A DNA stretch of 64,000 bases from positions 1,614,282-1,678,281 of the forward strand of contig CP107246.1 of the NCBI GenBank assembly GCA_030246985.1, written 5' to 3'. This DNA comes from Candidatus Nitricoxidivorans perseverans. Its GTDB lineage: Bacteria > Pseudomonadota > Gammaproteobacteria > Burkholderiales > Rhodocyclaceae. Both the position numbers and the translations under genes were made by a program. The notes beneath the pieces were generated by a model, which saw nothing but the letters and a program-made list of their open reading frames with translations, had not been told where the DNA came from and did no database searches. This document shows positions 6,307 through 15,632 of this stretch, in pieces; the first letter of the stretch is position 1, and every line of letters starts with the position of its first letter.

Positions 6307-8078
6307 CGGCCGCCCTCGCCATCGTCGCCGCCCTGGGCGCGATGCTGCTCTTCCTGCTGGCGACGGCCAGCGCCAACACGGCCCTGTTCGCCAGCCACTA
6401 TCCCTGGCTCCTGGCCTTCAACGCGCTGGCGGCCTTCGTGTTGGTGGTGCTGGTCGGCATCCGGCTGAGGAAGCTCCGGCGCGAGTACCGCCAGGGCGTC
6501 TTCGGCTCGCGGCTGAAGACGCGCCTGCTGGTGATGCTGGCGCTGATGGCGGTGCTGCCGGGGGCGCTGGTGTATGCGGTGTCGATGCAGTTCGCCGTCA
6601 AGAGCATCGATTCCTGGTTCGACGTGCGCGTGGACAGCGCCCTCGAAGGCGGCCTCGAGCTGGGCCGCAGCGTGCTCGACGCCCAGCAGAAGGAACTGCT
6701 GGAAAAGGCGCGCGACATGGCCCTGGACATTTCCGATACTGCGGCGGGGCCGGCGCTCGCGAACCGGCTGCGCGAGCAGGCCGGCGTGCGGACGCTCACG
6801 CTGGTGACGCTTTCGGGCCACGTGCTGGCCCACAGCGCGGACGGGACCAACGCCAACGACCTGCTGCCCGATCTGCCGCCGCCCTCGCAGCTTCGCCTGG
6901 CGCAGCAGGGCCGGGGCATGGCCGCCATCGAGGGCGACCCCGCTTCCGGCCTGCTGCTGCGGGCGCTGGCGCCGGTCGGCAGCAGCGGCATTGGCGGCAA
7001 CTTCGGCGGCTTCGGCGTCGAACCGCGCATCCTGCAGCTGACCCGGCCCGTGCCGGCGGCCGTCACGCGCAACGCCGCCTCCGTCGAGGCCGCCTGGCGC
7101 GACTATCAGGAACTACAGCTGGGCAGGGCGGGGCTCAAGCGCATCTACTCGCTCACACTGACGTTCACGCTGCTGCTGGCGCTGTTCGCCGCCATCGCGC
7201 TGTCCTTCTTCCTGGCCGAACGGCTGGCGCGGCCGCTATTGATCCTGGCCGAGGGCACGCGGGCGGTCGCCGCCGGCGATTTCACGCCGCGCGCCACGCT
7301 GGAGACGGACGACGAGCTGGGCGTGCTGACGCGCTCCTTCAACGCCATGACCGTGCAGCTCGACCAGGCGCGCGCCGAGCGCGAAGCCTTCATGCGCGCC
7401 GCCGCCTGGGCCGAGGTGGCAAAGCGGGTCGCCCACGAGATCAAGAATCCGCTGATGCCCATCCAGCTCTCGGCCGATCGGCTTCAGCGCAAGCTGGCCG
7501 ACAAGCTGGCGCCGGAAGACCGGGAAATGCTGGAACGGTCGACCCGCACCATCGTCAACCAGGTCGAGTCCATGAAGGCCATGGTCAACGAGTTCCGGGA
7601 CTACGCCCGGCTGCCGCCGCCGGTGCCGGCGCCGCTCGACGCGAACGTCGTGGTGCGCGAAGTGCTGGACCTCTATGGATCGAACGGCGTGAGGATCGGC
7701 GCCGTCCTGGCGGAGGACCTTCCGATGGCGCTGGCCGACGCCGGCCAGTTGCGCCAGGTGCTGCACAATCTCGTCAAAAACGCCAAGGAATCGCTGGCCG
7801 AGCATCCGCCCGCCCCGCCGGCCGCGCCGGAAATCACGGTCTCCACCCGCGCCGGGGCCGGGCGCGTTATCGTGTCGGTCGCCGACAACGGCGGCGGATT
7901 TCCGCCGGAAATCCTGGCGCGCGCCTTCGAACCCTACGTCACCCACAAGGCGAAGGGCACGGGGCTGGGGCTGGCCATCGTCAAGAAGATCGTGGACGAG
8001 CATCGCGGCGAGGTGCTCCTGTCCAACCGGGAAGGCGGGGGGGCGGAAGTGACGGTCAGGCTGCCCTCGGCAGAGTAG
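6303..8078 (+). CDS. ntrY: Membrane sensor histidine kinase NtrY-like
   Basis: This is a 591-aa sensor kinase. Three N-terminal hydrophobic helices (about 1-25, 33-55, 73-95) lead to a periplasmic or extracytoplasmic region. A further helix near 285-305 is followed by a HAMP linker (RLARPLLILAEGTRAVAAGDF), a HisKA domain with phospho-acceptor His in RVAHEIKNPLMP (near residue 377), and an HATPase with DNGGGFPPEI and GTGLGLAIV. The PAS domain usually found between HAMP and HisKA in NtrY is absent: HAMP runs straight into HisKA. It is predicted to phosphorylate NtrX, encoded 11 bp downstream, in nitrogen or redox control. Confidence 0.92.
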   Translation: MTAALAIVAALGAMLLFLLATASANTALFASHYPWLLAFNALAAFVLVVLVGIRLRKLRREYRQGVFGSRLKTRLLVMLALMAVLPGALVYAVSMQFAVKSIDSWFDVRVDSALEGGLELGRSVLDAQQKELLEKARDMALDISDTAAGPALANRLREQAGVRTLTLVTLSGHVLAHSADGTNANDLLPDLPPPSQLRLAQQGRGMAAIEGDPASGLLLRALAPVGSSGIGGNFGGFGVEPRILQLTRPVPAAVTRNAASVEAAWRDYQELQLGRAGLKRIYSLTLTFTLLLALFAAIALSFFLAERLARPLLILAEGTRAVAAGDFTPRATLETDDELGVLTRSFNAMTVQLDQARAEREAFMRAAAWAEVAKRVAHEIKNPLMPIQLSADRLQRKLADKLAPEDREMLERSTRTIVNQVESMKAMVNEFRDYARLPPPVPAPLDANVVVREVLDLYGSNGVRIGAVLAEDLPMALADAGQLRQVLHNLVKNAKESLAEHPPAPPAAPEITVSTRAGAGRVIVSVADNGGGFPPEILARAFEPYVTHKAKGTGLGLAIVKKIVDEHRGEVLLSNREGGGAEVTVRLPSAE

Positions 8079-8089
8079 AGAGAAAACAT

Positions 8090-9340
8090 ATGGCACAGAT
8101 ACTGGTGGTCGACGACGAAATCGGCATCCGCGAGCTGCTCTCGGAGATCCTGCGCGACGAGGGCCACGACGTGAAGCTGGCGGAAAACGCCGCCGCCGCC
8201 CGCGCGGCGCGCGAGGCGGCGCGTCCCGACCTGGTGCTGCTCGACATCTGGATGCCCGACACCGACGGCATCACCCTGCTCAAGGAGTGGGGCGCCCATG
8301 GGCTGCTGACCATGCCGGTGGTCATGATGTCCGGCCACGGCACCATCGACACCGCCGTGGAGGCCACGCGCATCGGCGCCGCGGATTTCCTGGAAAAGCC
8401 GATCGGCATGCAGAAGCTGATGGCGGCGATCGACCGCGCCCTGGAGCGCGCGCCCAGGCCCGGCGGCGGCCTTTCGCTGGCCGCCTTCCCGCGATCCGCG
8501 CCGCTCAAGGACCTGAGGAAGCGGCTCGAACAGATGGCCGCGAAGAGCCGCACGCTGCTGCTGCGCGCGGGACCCGCGAGCGTCGCGGAACTGGCCGCGC
8601 GCACGCTGCATGCGCCGGGCAAGGCCTGGATCGACCTGGGCCACCAGGCCGAGCCCCTGAGCCTGGAATCGCTGGCCGACGCCGGCGGGGGACTCCTCTG
8701 GTGCGAGGAGCTGGCGCAGCTCTCGCGCATGCAGCAGAAGAGCCTGCTGTTCGCGCTCGACCGGCTGGAAAAGTACAACCTGCGCCTGGTGGCGGCCACG
8801 GGCCACGACGCGGCCTTCCTTGTCCGGAACGGTTGGGACGAGGGCGTCGCGCGCCGGCTGTTCGAGATATGGCTCGGCCTGCCGGCGCTCTCCGAGTTGC
8901 GGGACGAGATTCCCGACATCGCGGCCCACCTGCTGGCGCAGATGGCCGAGACCGGGGCGGCGCCCCCGTGCCGCTTTTCCACCGCCGCGCTCAACGCCCT
9001 GCGCCAGCATGGATGGGGCGGCGGCTACGGCGAGCTGAGGGGCGCGGTGAAGTCCCTGGCCCTGGCGGCGCTGGACGACGAGATCGGCGCCGAGGACGTG
9101 GGCCGCCTGCTGTTCCCGGACGGCGAGGCGGAAACCGGCCTGCCCGGCCTGCCGCCTGAGGTCATGGCGATGCCGCTCCGGGAGGCGCGGGAAATCTTCG
9201 AGCGCATCTATTTCGAGCATCATCTGCGCCAGGAGGGCGGTAACATGACCCGCCTGGCCGAAAAGAGCGGGCTGGAGCGGACGCACCTGTACCGCAAGCT
9301 CAAGGATCTGGGACTGCGAGGCGGAAAGAGCGAGGAGTAG
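8090..9340 (+). CDS. ntrX: NtrX-like response regulator with degenerate AAA+ domain
   Basis: This is a 416-aa response regulator. The receiver domain is intact (DD at 8-9, Asp52, Lys103) and the C-terminus is a Fis-type helix-turn-helix (GGNMTRLAEKSGLERTHLYRKL). The middle segment aligns in position with the AAA+ domain of sigma54 activators but is degraded. No Walker A glycine-rich loop is present (RTLLLRAGPASVAELAART stands there), Walker B is reduced to GGLLWCEELAQLS, and no GAFTGA loop is seen. It therefore should not remodel sigma54 polymerase and probably acts as a plain DNA-binding regulator. The ATG at 8090 follows AGAGAAAAC, 11 bp after ntrY. Confidence 0.9.
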   Translation: MAQILVVDDEIGIRELLSEILRDEGHDVKLAENAAAARAAREAARPDLVLLDIWMPDTDGITLLKEWGAHGLLTMPVVMMSGHGTIDTAVEATRIGAADFLEKPIGMQKLMAAIDRALERAPRPGGGLSLAAFPRSAPLKDLRKRLEQMAAKSRTLLLRAGPASVAELAARTLHAPGKAWIDLGHQAEPLSLESLADAGGGLLWCEELAQLSRMQQKSLLFALDRLEKYNLRLVAATGHDAAFLVRNGWDEGVARRLFEIWLGLPALSELRDEIPDIAAHLLAQMAETGAAPPCRFSTAALNALRQHGWGGGYGELRGAVKSLALAALDDEIGAEDVGRLLFPDGEAETGLPGLPPEVMAMPLREAREIFERIYFEHHLRQEGGNMTRLAEKSGLERTHLYRKLKDLGLRGGKSEE

Positions 9341-9343
9341 AGC

Positions 9344-10720
9344 GTGAGAATCGTGATCCTGGGCGCCGGCCAGGTCGGCGCGAGCGTGGCGGAGGCGTTG
9401 GCCTCGGAGGCCAACGACATCACCATCGTCGATCAGGACGGCGCGCGCCTGGCGGAACTGGCCGACCATTGCGACGTGCGCACCATCACAGGCAACGCCG
9501 CCTATCCGTCGGTGCTGCGCGAGGCGGGCATCGAGGACACCGACCTCCTGGTCGCGGTGACCCAGTCGGACCAGACGAACCTCGTCGCCTGCAAGATCGC
9601 GCGCAGCCTCTTCCACGTGCCGACGCGCATCGCCCGCCTGCGCTCGCAGGACTTCTTCGAGGGCGACCTCCTGTCGACGGAGAACTTCGCCGTCGATTAC
9701 GCCATCTGTCCCGAGCAGGACATCACCGACTACATCGCCCGGCTGATCGAGTTTCCCGAGGCGCTGCAAGTGCTGGAATTCGCCGGCGGGCGCGTCGTGC
9801 TGGTGGCGGTGCGCGCCAACCCCGGCGGCCTCCTGGTGGGCAAGCCGATCCGCGAGATGAGGACGCACCTTCCGCCATCCATCGACGCCCGCATCGTCGC
9901 GATCTTCCGTGAGCATCAGCCGGTCGAGGCGGACGGCGGCACGGTGGTGGAAGCCGGGGACGAGGTCTTCCTGCTGGCCGACGCCGGGCACATGCGCACG
10001 GTGATGCAGGAGCTGCGGCGCATGCTGGAGCCGGTGAAGCGGGTGATGATCGCCGGCGGCGGCAACATCGGCGCCCGCGTGGCGGCGACCCTGGAGAAGC
10101 ATTACGAGGTCAAGCTGCTCGAACGGAACCGGGGCCGCGCCGAGGCCATCGCCGGCCGGCTGAACAGCACCCTGGTGCTGCACGGCGAGGCGACGGACGA
10201 GAACCTGCTGGCCCAGGAGAACATCGACGAGACCGACATGTTCCTCGCGCTGACCAACGACGACGAGGACAACATCATGGCCGCCTCGCTGGCGAAAAGG
10301 CTGGGCTGCAAGCGCGTGCTGGCGCTCATCAACCGCCGCGCCTACGCCGAGATGGTGCAGGGCGGCCCCATCGACATCGGCCTCTCCCCCGCCCAGGTGT
10401 CCATCGGCGCGCTGCTCACCCACGTGCGCCGCGGCGACGTGGCGCGGGTGCACAGCCTGCGGCGCGGCGCGGCGGAAGCGCTGGAGCTGGTGGCCCACGG
10501 CGACAGATCCACGTCCAAGGTTGTCGGCCGCCGCATCGAGGAACTGCCGGTCATCAAGGGCGCCCGCATCGGCGCCATCGTCCGCCGCGACGAGCAGGTC
10601 ATCATTCCCCACCACGACACGGTGATCGAGGAGGACGACCACGTCGTCGTCTTCTGCACCCGCAAGCGGCAGGTGCGGGAGGTCGAGAGGCTTTTCCAGG
10701 TCGGCATCGGATTCCTGTGA
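9344..10720 (+). CDS. trkA: Trk potassium uptake regulator TrkA
   Basis: This 458-aa cytoplasmic, NAD(H)-binding gating subunit of the Trk potassium transporter has two RCK-N/RCK-C units. The first dinucleotide fold has GAGQVGASVAE (7-17) and the second IAGGGNIGARVAATLE (about 229-244); acidic residues follow the second strand of each (IVDQDG, LLERN). Length is standard. The GTG start is preceded by GAGGAG at 6 nt. Its stop overlaps the GTG of trkH, giving a coupled trkA-trkH pair. Confidence 0.97.
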   Translation: MRIVILGAGQVGASVAEALASEANDITIVDQDGARLAELADHCDVRTITGNAAYPSVLREAGIEDTDLLVAVTQSDQTNLVACKIARSLFHVPTRIARLRSQDFFEGDLLSTENFAVDYAICPEQDITDYIARLIEFPEALQVLEFAGGRVVLVAVRANPGGLLVGKPIREMRTHLPPSIDARIVAIFREHQPVEADGGTVVEAGDEVFLLADAGHMRTVMQELRRMLEPVKRVMIAGGGNIGARVAATLEKHYEVKLLERNRGRAEAIAGRLNSTLVLHGEATDENLLAQENIDETDMFLALTNDDEDNIMAASLAKRLGCKRVLALINRRAYAEMVQGGPIDIGLSPAQVSIGALLTHVRRGDVARVHSLRRGAAEALELVAHGDRSTSKVVGRRIEELPVIKGARIGAIVRRDEQVIIPHHDTVIEEDDHVVVFCTRKRQVREVERLFQVGIGFL

Positions 10721-12189
10721 ACCTGCGGCAAGACATGCGTCGCTTCCGGCCGGTGCTGCGCGTCTTCGGCGTCCTGCTGATGTGTTTCGCCCTCGCCATG
10801 CTGGTGCCGCTGGCCCTCTCCTGGCTGTGGCGGGACGGCGCCACGTCGGTCTACGATGAAGCCTTCCTGCTGACGTTCGGCACTGGGCTGGCGCTATGGG
10901 GGGTGGCGCGCGGCGAGACGCGCGAGCTCAAGGTGCGCGACGGATTCCTCATGGTGGTCATGGTATGGACGCTGCTGCCGGTATTCGCCGGCCTGCCGCT
11001 GATCCTCCACCTGAACCTCTCTTTCACCGACGCCTACTTCGAGGCAACGTCGGGGCTTACCACCACCGGCGCCACGGTCCTGACGGGCCTCGACGCGCTG
11101 CCGCCGTCGATCAACCTCTGGCGCGGCATGCTGGTCTGGCTGGGCGGCATGGGGCTGATCGTGCTGGCCGTGGCCATCCTTCCCCTGCTCGGCATCGGCG
11201 GCCGTCAAATGTTCAAGGCGGAAACGCCGGGGCCGATGAAGGACAACCAACTGACACCGCGCATGACCGAAACGGCCAAGGGGCTGTGGGGCGTCTACGC
11301 CGCCATCACCGTCGCCTGCGCCCTTCTCTACCACATGGCCGGCATGGACTGGTTCGACGCCGTCATGCATGCCTTCACGACGATGGGGCTGGGCGGGTTC
11401 TCCAGCCACGACGCGAGCTACGGCCACTGGAATTCGCCGGCCGTCGAGGCGGTCGCCATCGTCTTCATGCTGATCGCCGGCATGAACTTTGCGACCCATT
11501 TCCTGGCCGTGCATGGACGCTCGTGGCGCCCCTACCTGCGCGACCCGGAGGTGGGCTGGTACCTGCTGGTCCTGGCCGGCAGCGTTCTTTGCATCGCCCT
11601 CTACCTGTGGGCGCTCGGCACCTATCCCGAATTCATGACCGCGCTGCGATTCTCGGCCTTCAACGTGGTGTCGATCGCCACCACGACGGGCTTCGCCAAC
11701 ACCGACTACAACCTCTGGCCGATGTTCGCGCCGCTGTGGATGCTGTTCCTGTGCAGCTTCACCACGAGCGCCGGCTCCACGGGCGGCGGCATCAAGATGA
11801 TCCGGGCGCTGATCCTCTACAAGCAGGTCTACCGCGAGCTGATCCGGGCCATGCACCCCAACGCCGTCTGGCTGGTGCGGGTCGGCGGCGCGGTCGTGCC
11901 TCAGAACATCCTGTTCGCGGTGCTGGCCTTCAGCTTCGTCTACATGGCCAGCATCGTCTCGATGACGCTCCTCATGTCCATTTCGGGGCTCGAAATCGTC
12001 ACCGCGTTCTCGGCGGTGGTGGCTTCCATCAACAACACCGGGCCGGGCCTCAACCAGGTCGGCCCAGCCACCACCTTCGCCGTTCTGACCGACTTCCAGA
12101 CCTGGGTATGCACCTTCGCCATGCTGCTCGGGCGCCTGGAAATCTTCACGCTGCTGGTCGTGCTCACCCCGGCGTTCTGGCGAAAGTAG
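10717..12189 (+). CDS. trkH: Trk potassium channel subunit TrkH
   Basis: This 490-aa inner-membrane, potassium-selective pore protein has about ten hydrophobic helices arranged as four M1-P-M2 repeats. Filter-like segments are visible near residues 113 (TTTGATV), 221 ([10 protein letters not shown]), 321 (TTTGFANTD) and 438 (NNTGPGLNQ), each with the conserved glycine. It would work with TrkA, whose stop codon it overlaps. Length matches TrkH (about 480-490). Confidence 0.97.
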   Translation: MNLRQDMRRFRPVLRVFGVLLMCFALAMLVPLALSWLWRDGATSVYDEAFLLTFGTGLALWGVARGETRELKVRDGFLMVVMVWTLLPVFAGLPLILHLNLSFTDAYFEATSGLTTTGATVLTGLDALPPSINLWRGMLVWLGGMGLIVLAVAILPLLGIGGRQMFKAETPGPMKDNQLTPRMTETAKGLWGVYAAITVACALLYHMAGMDWFDAVMHAFTTMGLGGFSSHDASYGHWNSPAVEAVAIVFMLIAGMNFATHFLAVHGRSWRPYLRDPEVGWYLLVLAGSVLCIALYLWALGTYPEFMTALRFSAFNVVSIATTTGFANTDYNLWPMFAPLWMLFLCSFTTSAGSTGGGIKMIRALILYKQVYRELIRAMHPNAVWLVRVGGAVVPQNILFAVLAFSFVYMASIVSMTLLMSISGLEIVTAFSAVVASINNTGPGLNQVGPATTFAVLTDFQTWVCTFAMLLGRLEIFTLLVVLTPAFWRK

Positions 12190-12203
12190 GCGATAATCGG
12201 CCC

Positions 12204-13280
12204 ATGACCCGCCCAACGAACGACAATTTCCTCCGCGCCCTGCTGCGCGAGCCTGTGGATTACACGCCTACGTGGCTGATGCGCCAGGCCGGCCGGTATC
12301 TTCCCGAATACTGCGAGACCCGCAAGCGGGCGGGCAGCTTTCTCGATCTGTGCAAGAACCCATCGCTGGCCTGCGAGGTCACCCTCCAGCCGCTGGCCCG
12401 CTACGACCTCGACGCCGCCATCCTGTTCTCGGACATCCTGACGGTGCCCGACGCCATGGGGCTGGGCCTCTACTTCGCCGAGGGCGAGGGGCCGAGGTTC
12501 GAGCGGCCGCTGCGCGAAGAATGGGAAATCCGCGATCTGGAGGCGCCGGATCCCGATGTGCATCTGCGCTACGTGATGGACGCCGTGGCCGAGATCCGCC
12601 GCGCCCTGAACAATTCCGTGCCGCTGATCGGCTTTTCGGGCAGCCCCTTCACGCTGGCCTGCTACATGGTCGAGGGCGGATCGTCGGACGACTTCCGCCG
12701 GGTCAAGACCATGCTCTACGACCGGCCCGACCTGCTGCACCGCATCCTGGAAGTGACGACGCGCGCCGTGGTCGACTACCTCAACGCCCAGATCGAATCG
12801 GGCGCCCAGGCCGTGATGATCTTCGACACCTGGGGCGGCACGCTGGCCCACCGCGCCTACCGGGAATTCTCGCTCGCCTACATGCGGCGCATCGTCGAGG
12901 GCCTGATCAAGACGCGCGACGGCGAACGCATTCCCTCCATCGTCTTCACCAAGGGCGGCGGCCAGTGGCTGGAGTCCATCGCCGCCATCGGCTGCGACGG
13001 CATCGGGCTGGACTGGACCACGGACCTCGGCGAGGCCCGCCGCCGCGTCGGCGACAAGGTGGCCCTGCAGGGGAACCTCGACCCCATGGCGCTGTTCGCC
13101 TCGCCCGAGGCGGTGATGGCCGAGGCGAAGCGCGTCCTCGACAGCTTCGGTGGGGACGAAGGACCCGGGGGTCCGGGCGGCCATGTATTCAACCTCGGCC
13201 ATGGCATCTCCCAATTCACCCCGCCAGACAACGTTTCCGCGCTGGTCGAGGCGGTACGCCAATACAGCCGCCGCGCCTAG
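12204..13280 (+). CDS. hemE: Uroporphyrinogen III decarboxylase
   Basis: This 358-aa cytoplasmic enzyme decarboxylates the four acetate side chains of uroporphyrinogen III to give coproporphyrinogen III in heme biosynthesis. The signature [11 protein letters not shown] is at 26-36, followed by [15 protein letters not shown] (catalytic Asp region, about 75-89), [10 protein letters not shown] and the C-terminal [10 protein letters not shown] start at the ATG at 12204, 14 bp after trkH, which matches the usual N-terminus; the frame stays open further upstream only as an artefact of high GC. Confidence 0.97.
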   Translation: MTRPTNDNFLRALLREPVDYTPTWLMRQAGRYLPEYCETRKRAGSFLDLCKNPSLACEVTLQPLARYDLDAAILFSDILTVPDAMGLGLYFAEGEGPRFERPLREEWEIRDLEAPDPDVHLRYVMDAVAEIRRALNNSVPLIGFSGSPFTLACYMVEGGSSDDFRRVKTMLYDRPDLLHRILEVTTRAVVDYLNAQIESGAQAVMIFDTWGGTLAHRAYREFSLAYMRRIVEGLIKTRDGERIPSIVFTKGGGQWLESIAAIGCDGIGLDWTTDLGEARRRVGDKVALQGNLDPMALFASPEAVMAEAKRVLDSFGGDEGPGGPGGHVFNLGHGISQFTPPDNVSALVEAVRQYSRRA

Positions 13281-13646
13281 CGTGGCCCCCTCCACAACCC
13301 AGGCGCGACAAGGCTTGGCGGGAGCCGGCGGTAAAGGGATGGCAGTTGACTTATTCACAGAATTGGGTTCAGTTCCGTTCGCCGGCGGGATCGCACACCC
13401 TTGTGGCGCCACTTTCCAACTCATTGTTTTTGCTTGAGTTTTGTCTGCACAAGTATTGCGCAACCATGAAGTTAACCTTACAGGGCCATGACTTACGGAT
13501 TGCCGGACGCCCTTATTCACAAAGTTGTCCACAGATTGTGTGGGCAACTTGAATCTCCTTATGCGGCAATGAATTAGGCCGCAAATGCAATATTTCATCG
13601 AGTTTGTCGCGGCAATGATTTGATCCCTGACCGTCCTTCCTCGGCG
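13281..13646. other. Intergenic region hemE-priA with DnaA-box cluster
   Basis: This 366-bp gap is clearly AT-richer than the surrounding genes and has no convincing gene. It contains the DnaA-box-like 9-mers listed separately at 13351-13547 and several A/T-rich patches (for example around 13425-13450 and 13550-13600). It should also contain the priA promoter. I see no clear hemE terminator. Confidence 0.6.
13351..13547. promoter_or_regulatory. Cluster of DnaA-box-like 9-mers
   Basis: TTATTCACA occurs at 13351-13359 and 13513-13521, both matching the TTATNCACA consensus. TTGTCCACA is at 13525-13533, and TTGCCCACA lies on the opposite strand at 13539-13547. Three boxes fall within 35 bp in an AT-rich stretch just upstream of priA. 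Such clusters occur at origins and in DnaA-regulated promoters or titration loci. dnaA, dnaN, rpmH and gidA are not in the window, so an origin assignment is not supported. Confidence 0.5.
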
Positions 13647-15632
13647 ATGTATATCCTTCGTATAGCACTCGACCTCCCCCTGCCCGGAGAATTCGACTAT
13701 CGGGCGGAGGATGCCTCGGCCGCCGACATCGGCCACCGCGCGATCGTGCCCTTTGGAACCGCGAAGAAGGTCGGCGTGATCCTCGACGTGAGGGAGACGA
13801 GCGACCAGCCGCCGGAGAAGCTCCGGGCCGTGGAATCCGTCCTGCGCGACATGCCGCCGCTGCCGCCCGACTGGCGGGCGCTCTGCGAGTTCTGCGCCCG
13901 CTACTACCAGCACCCCCTCGGCCAGGTCGTCGCCTTCGCGCTGCCGCCGCTGCTGCGGCGCGGCAAACTGCCACGCCCGGTCAAGCCCGGAAAGGCGGGT
14001 GCCGTCCCGCAGCCGCTGACTCTTCCGGAACTGCTGCCCGAGCAGGCGGTGGCGGTGGCGGCCATCGAGGCGGCGAGCGGGTTTTCCCCTTTCCTACTGC
14101 ACGGCGTGACCGGCAGCGGCAAGACCGAGGTCTACCTGCGCGCCATCGAGACCGTCCTCTCGCGGGGCGGGCAGGCGCTGATGCTGGTGCCGGAGATCGC
14201 GTTGACGCCCCAGCTCGAAGGCCGCGTCCGCGCCCGCTTTCCCGAGGCGCGCATCGTCTGCGCCCACAGCGGCATTGCCGACGCCGCCCGCGCCCGCGCC
14301 TTCCTCGATGCGCTCGAAGGCCGCGCCGACATCGTGCTGGGCACACGGCTCGCGGTGTTCATGCCCCTGCCTCGCCTCGCGCTGATCGTCATCGACGAGG
14401 AGCACGACGCCTCCTTCAAGCAGCAGGACGGCCTGCGCTACTCGGCGCGCGACGTCGCGGTGTTCCGAGCGAAGCAGATGAATGTTCCCATCGTGCTGGG
14501 CTCTGCCACGCCGTCGCTCGAAACATTCCACCATGCCCGCACGGACCGCTATCGCCTGATCGAGCTGACCCGACGCGCCGTCGCCGAGGCCATGCCGTCC
14601 GTGGCGACCATCGACACCCGCAAGGAGAAGCTGAAGGACGGCATGAGCGCCGCACTGATCGAGGCGGTGAGCGAGCGCTTACGAAGGGGTGAGCAGAGCC
14701 TGATCTTCCTCAACCGCCGCGGCTATGCGCCGGTGCTGGCCTGCCCGTCCTGCGGCTGGGTCTCCCGCTGCCGGCGCTGCGCGGCGAACCTTGTGCTGCA
14801 CCTGGCCGACCGGCGGTTGCGATGCCATCACTGCGGCCTGGAGTCCGGCATCCCCGGCGCCTGCCCCGATTGCGGCAACCAGGACCTCCATCCCTGCGGC
14901 CGGGGCACCCAGCGGCTGGAGGCGGCGCTCTCCGAACGCTTTCCCGACGCCCGCATCCTGCGCATCGACCGCGATTCGGCGAGCACGTCGAAGAAATGGC
15001 AGGCGCTGCTCGACGCCATCCACCGGGGCGACGCCGACATCCTCGTCGGCACCCAGATGCTGGCCAAGGGCCACGACTTTCCGAAGCTCACGCTGGTGGG
15101 TGTGGTGGGGGCCGACGCGGCGCTGTTCGCCGCCGACTTCCGCGCGCCCGAACGGCTGTTCGCGCAGCTCATGCAGGTGGGCGGACGCAGCGGCCGGGCC
15201 GCCCTGCCGGGCGAAGTGCTGATCCAGACCGAGTACCCGGATCACCCCCTCTACCGCGCCCTGGCGGAGCACGATTACGTCCGCTTCGCCCGAGAGCAGA
15301 TCGCCGAGCGCGAGCAGGCCGGCTTCCCGCCCTTCGCCTTCCAGGCGCTGCTGCGGGCCGAGGCGAAGACGATGGGAGAGTCACTCGCCTTCCTCGCGCA
15401 GGCGAAGGATGCGGCGGGCAGCCTCGCCACCGGGGGGGCCGTCGCGCTGTACGACCCGGTGCCCATGCGCATGTTCCGCCTGATGAACCTGGAGCGCGCG
15501 CAGCTGCTGGCGGAGTCCCGGAGCCGCCCGGCGCTCCAGGCCTTCCTCGCCGCCTGGACGGAGGCGCTGCGCGGCATCAGGGCGCCGCGCGACCTGCGCT
15601 GGCACCTCGACGTCGATCCGCTGGAATTCTGA
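13647..15632 (+). CDS. priA: Primosomal helicase PriA
   Basis: This 661-aa 3'-5' superfamily 2 helicase restarts collapsed replication forks. An N-terminal DNA-binding domain (about 1-110) is followed by Walker A GVTGSGKT (153-160) and the DEEH box (250-253). The helicase halves are split by a zinc-binding region with four CxxC-type pairs (CPSCGW, CRRC, CHHCG, CPDCG), then GTQMLAKGHDFPKLTLVG. It is somewhat shorter than the E. coli protein (732 aa). I use the ATG at 13647, which gives the typical N-terminus; a TTG nine codons upstream is less likely. Its stop codon directly abuts the convergent topB stop. Confidence 0.96.
   Translation: MYILRIALDLPLPGEFDYRAEDASAADIGHRAIVPFGTAKKVGVILDVRETSDQPPEKLRAVESVLRDMPPLPPDWRALCEFCARYYQHPLGQVVAFALPPLLRRGKLPRPVKPGKAGAVPQPLTLPELLPEQAVAVAAIEAASGFSPFLLHGVTGSGKTEVYLRAIETVLSRGGQALMLVPEIALTPQLEGRVRARFPEARIVCAHSGIADAARARAFLDALEGRADIVLGTRLAVFMPLPRLALIVIDEEHDASFKQQDGLRYSARDVAVFRAKQMNVPIVLGSATPSLETFHHARTDRYRLIELTRRAVAEAMPSVATIDTRKEKLKDGMSAALIEAVSERLRRGEQSLIFLNRRGYAPVLACPSCGWVSRCRRCAANLVLHLADRRLRCHHCGLESGIPGACPDCGNQDLHPCGRGTQRLEAALSERFPDARILRIDRDSASTSKKWQALLDAIHRGDADILVGTQMLAKGHDFPKLTLVGVVGADAALFAADFRAPERLFAQLMQVGGRSGRAALPGEVLIQTEYPDHPLYRALAEHDYVRFAREQIAEREQAGFPPFAFQALLRAEAKTMGESLAFLAQAKDAAGSLATGGAVALYDPVPMRMFRLMNLERAQLLAESRSRPALQAFLAAWTEALRGIRAPRDLRWHLDVDPLEF

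Noticed and set aside
6224-9340. A single open frame that seems to fuse upstream sequence to ntrX
   Set aside because: The part before 8090 overlaps ntrY in another frame and has no domain; a proper ntrX start with its own spacing exists at 8090.
7934-10642. A very long open frame on the minus strand, antisense to ntrX and trkA
   Set aside because: It has no recognisable domain, its composition is that of an antisense reading of GC-rich codons, and it covers well-supported genes. The same holds for other long antisense frames across the window.
13281-13646. Chromosomal replication origin between hemE and priA
   Set aside because: DnaA boxes are present, but dnaA, dnaN, rpmH and gidA are absent from the window and no strand-skew data can be computed here. 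Kept only as a DnaA-box cluster.
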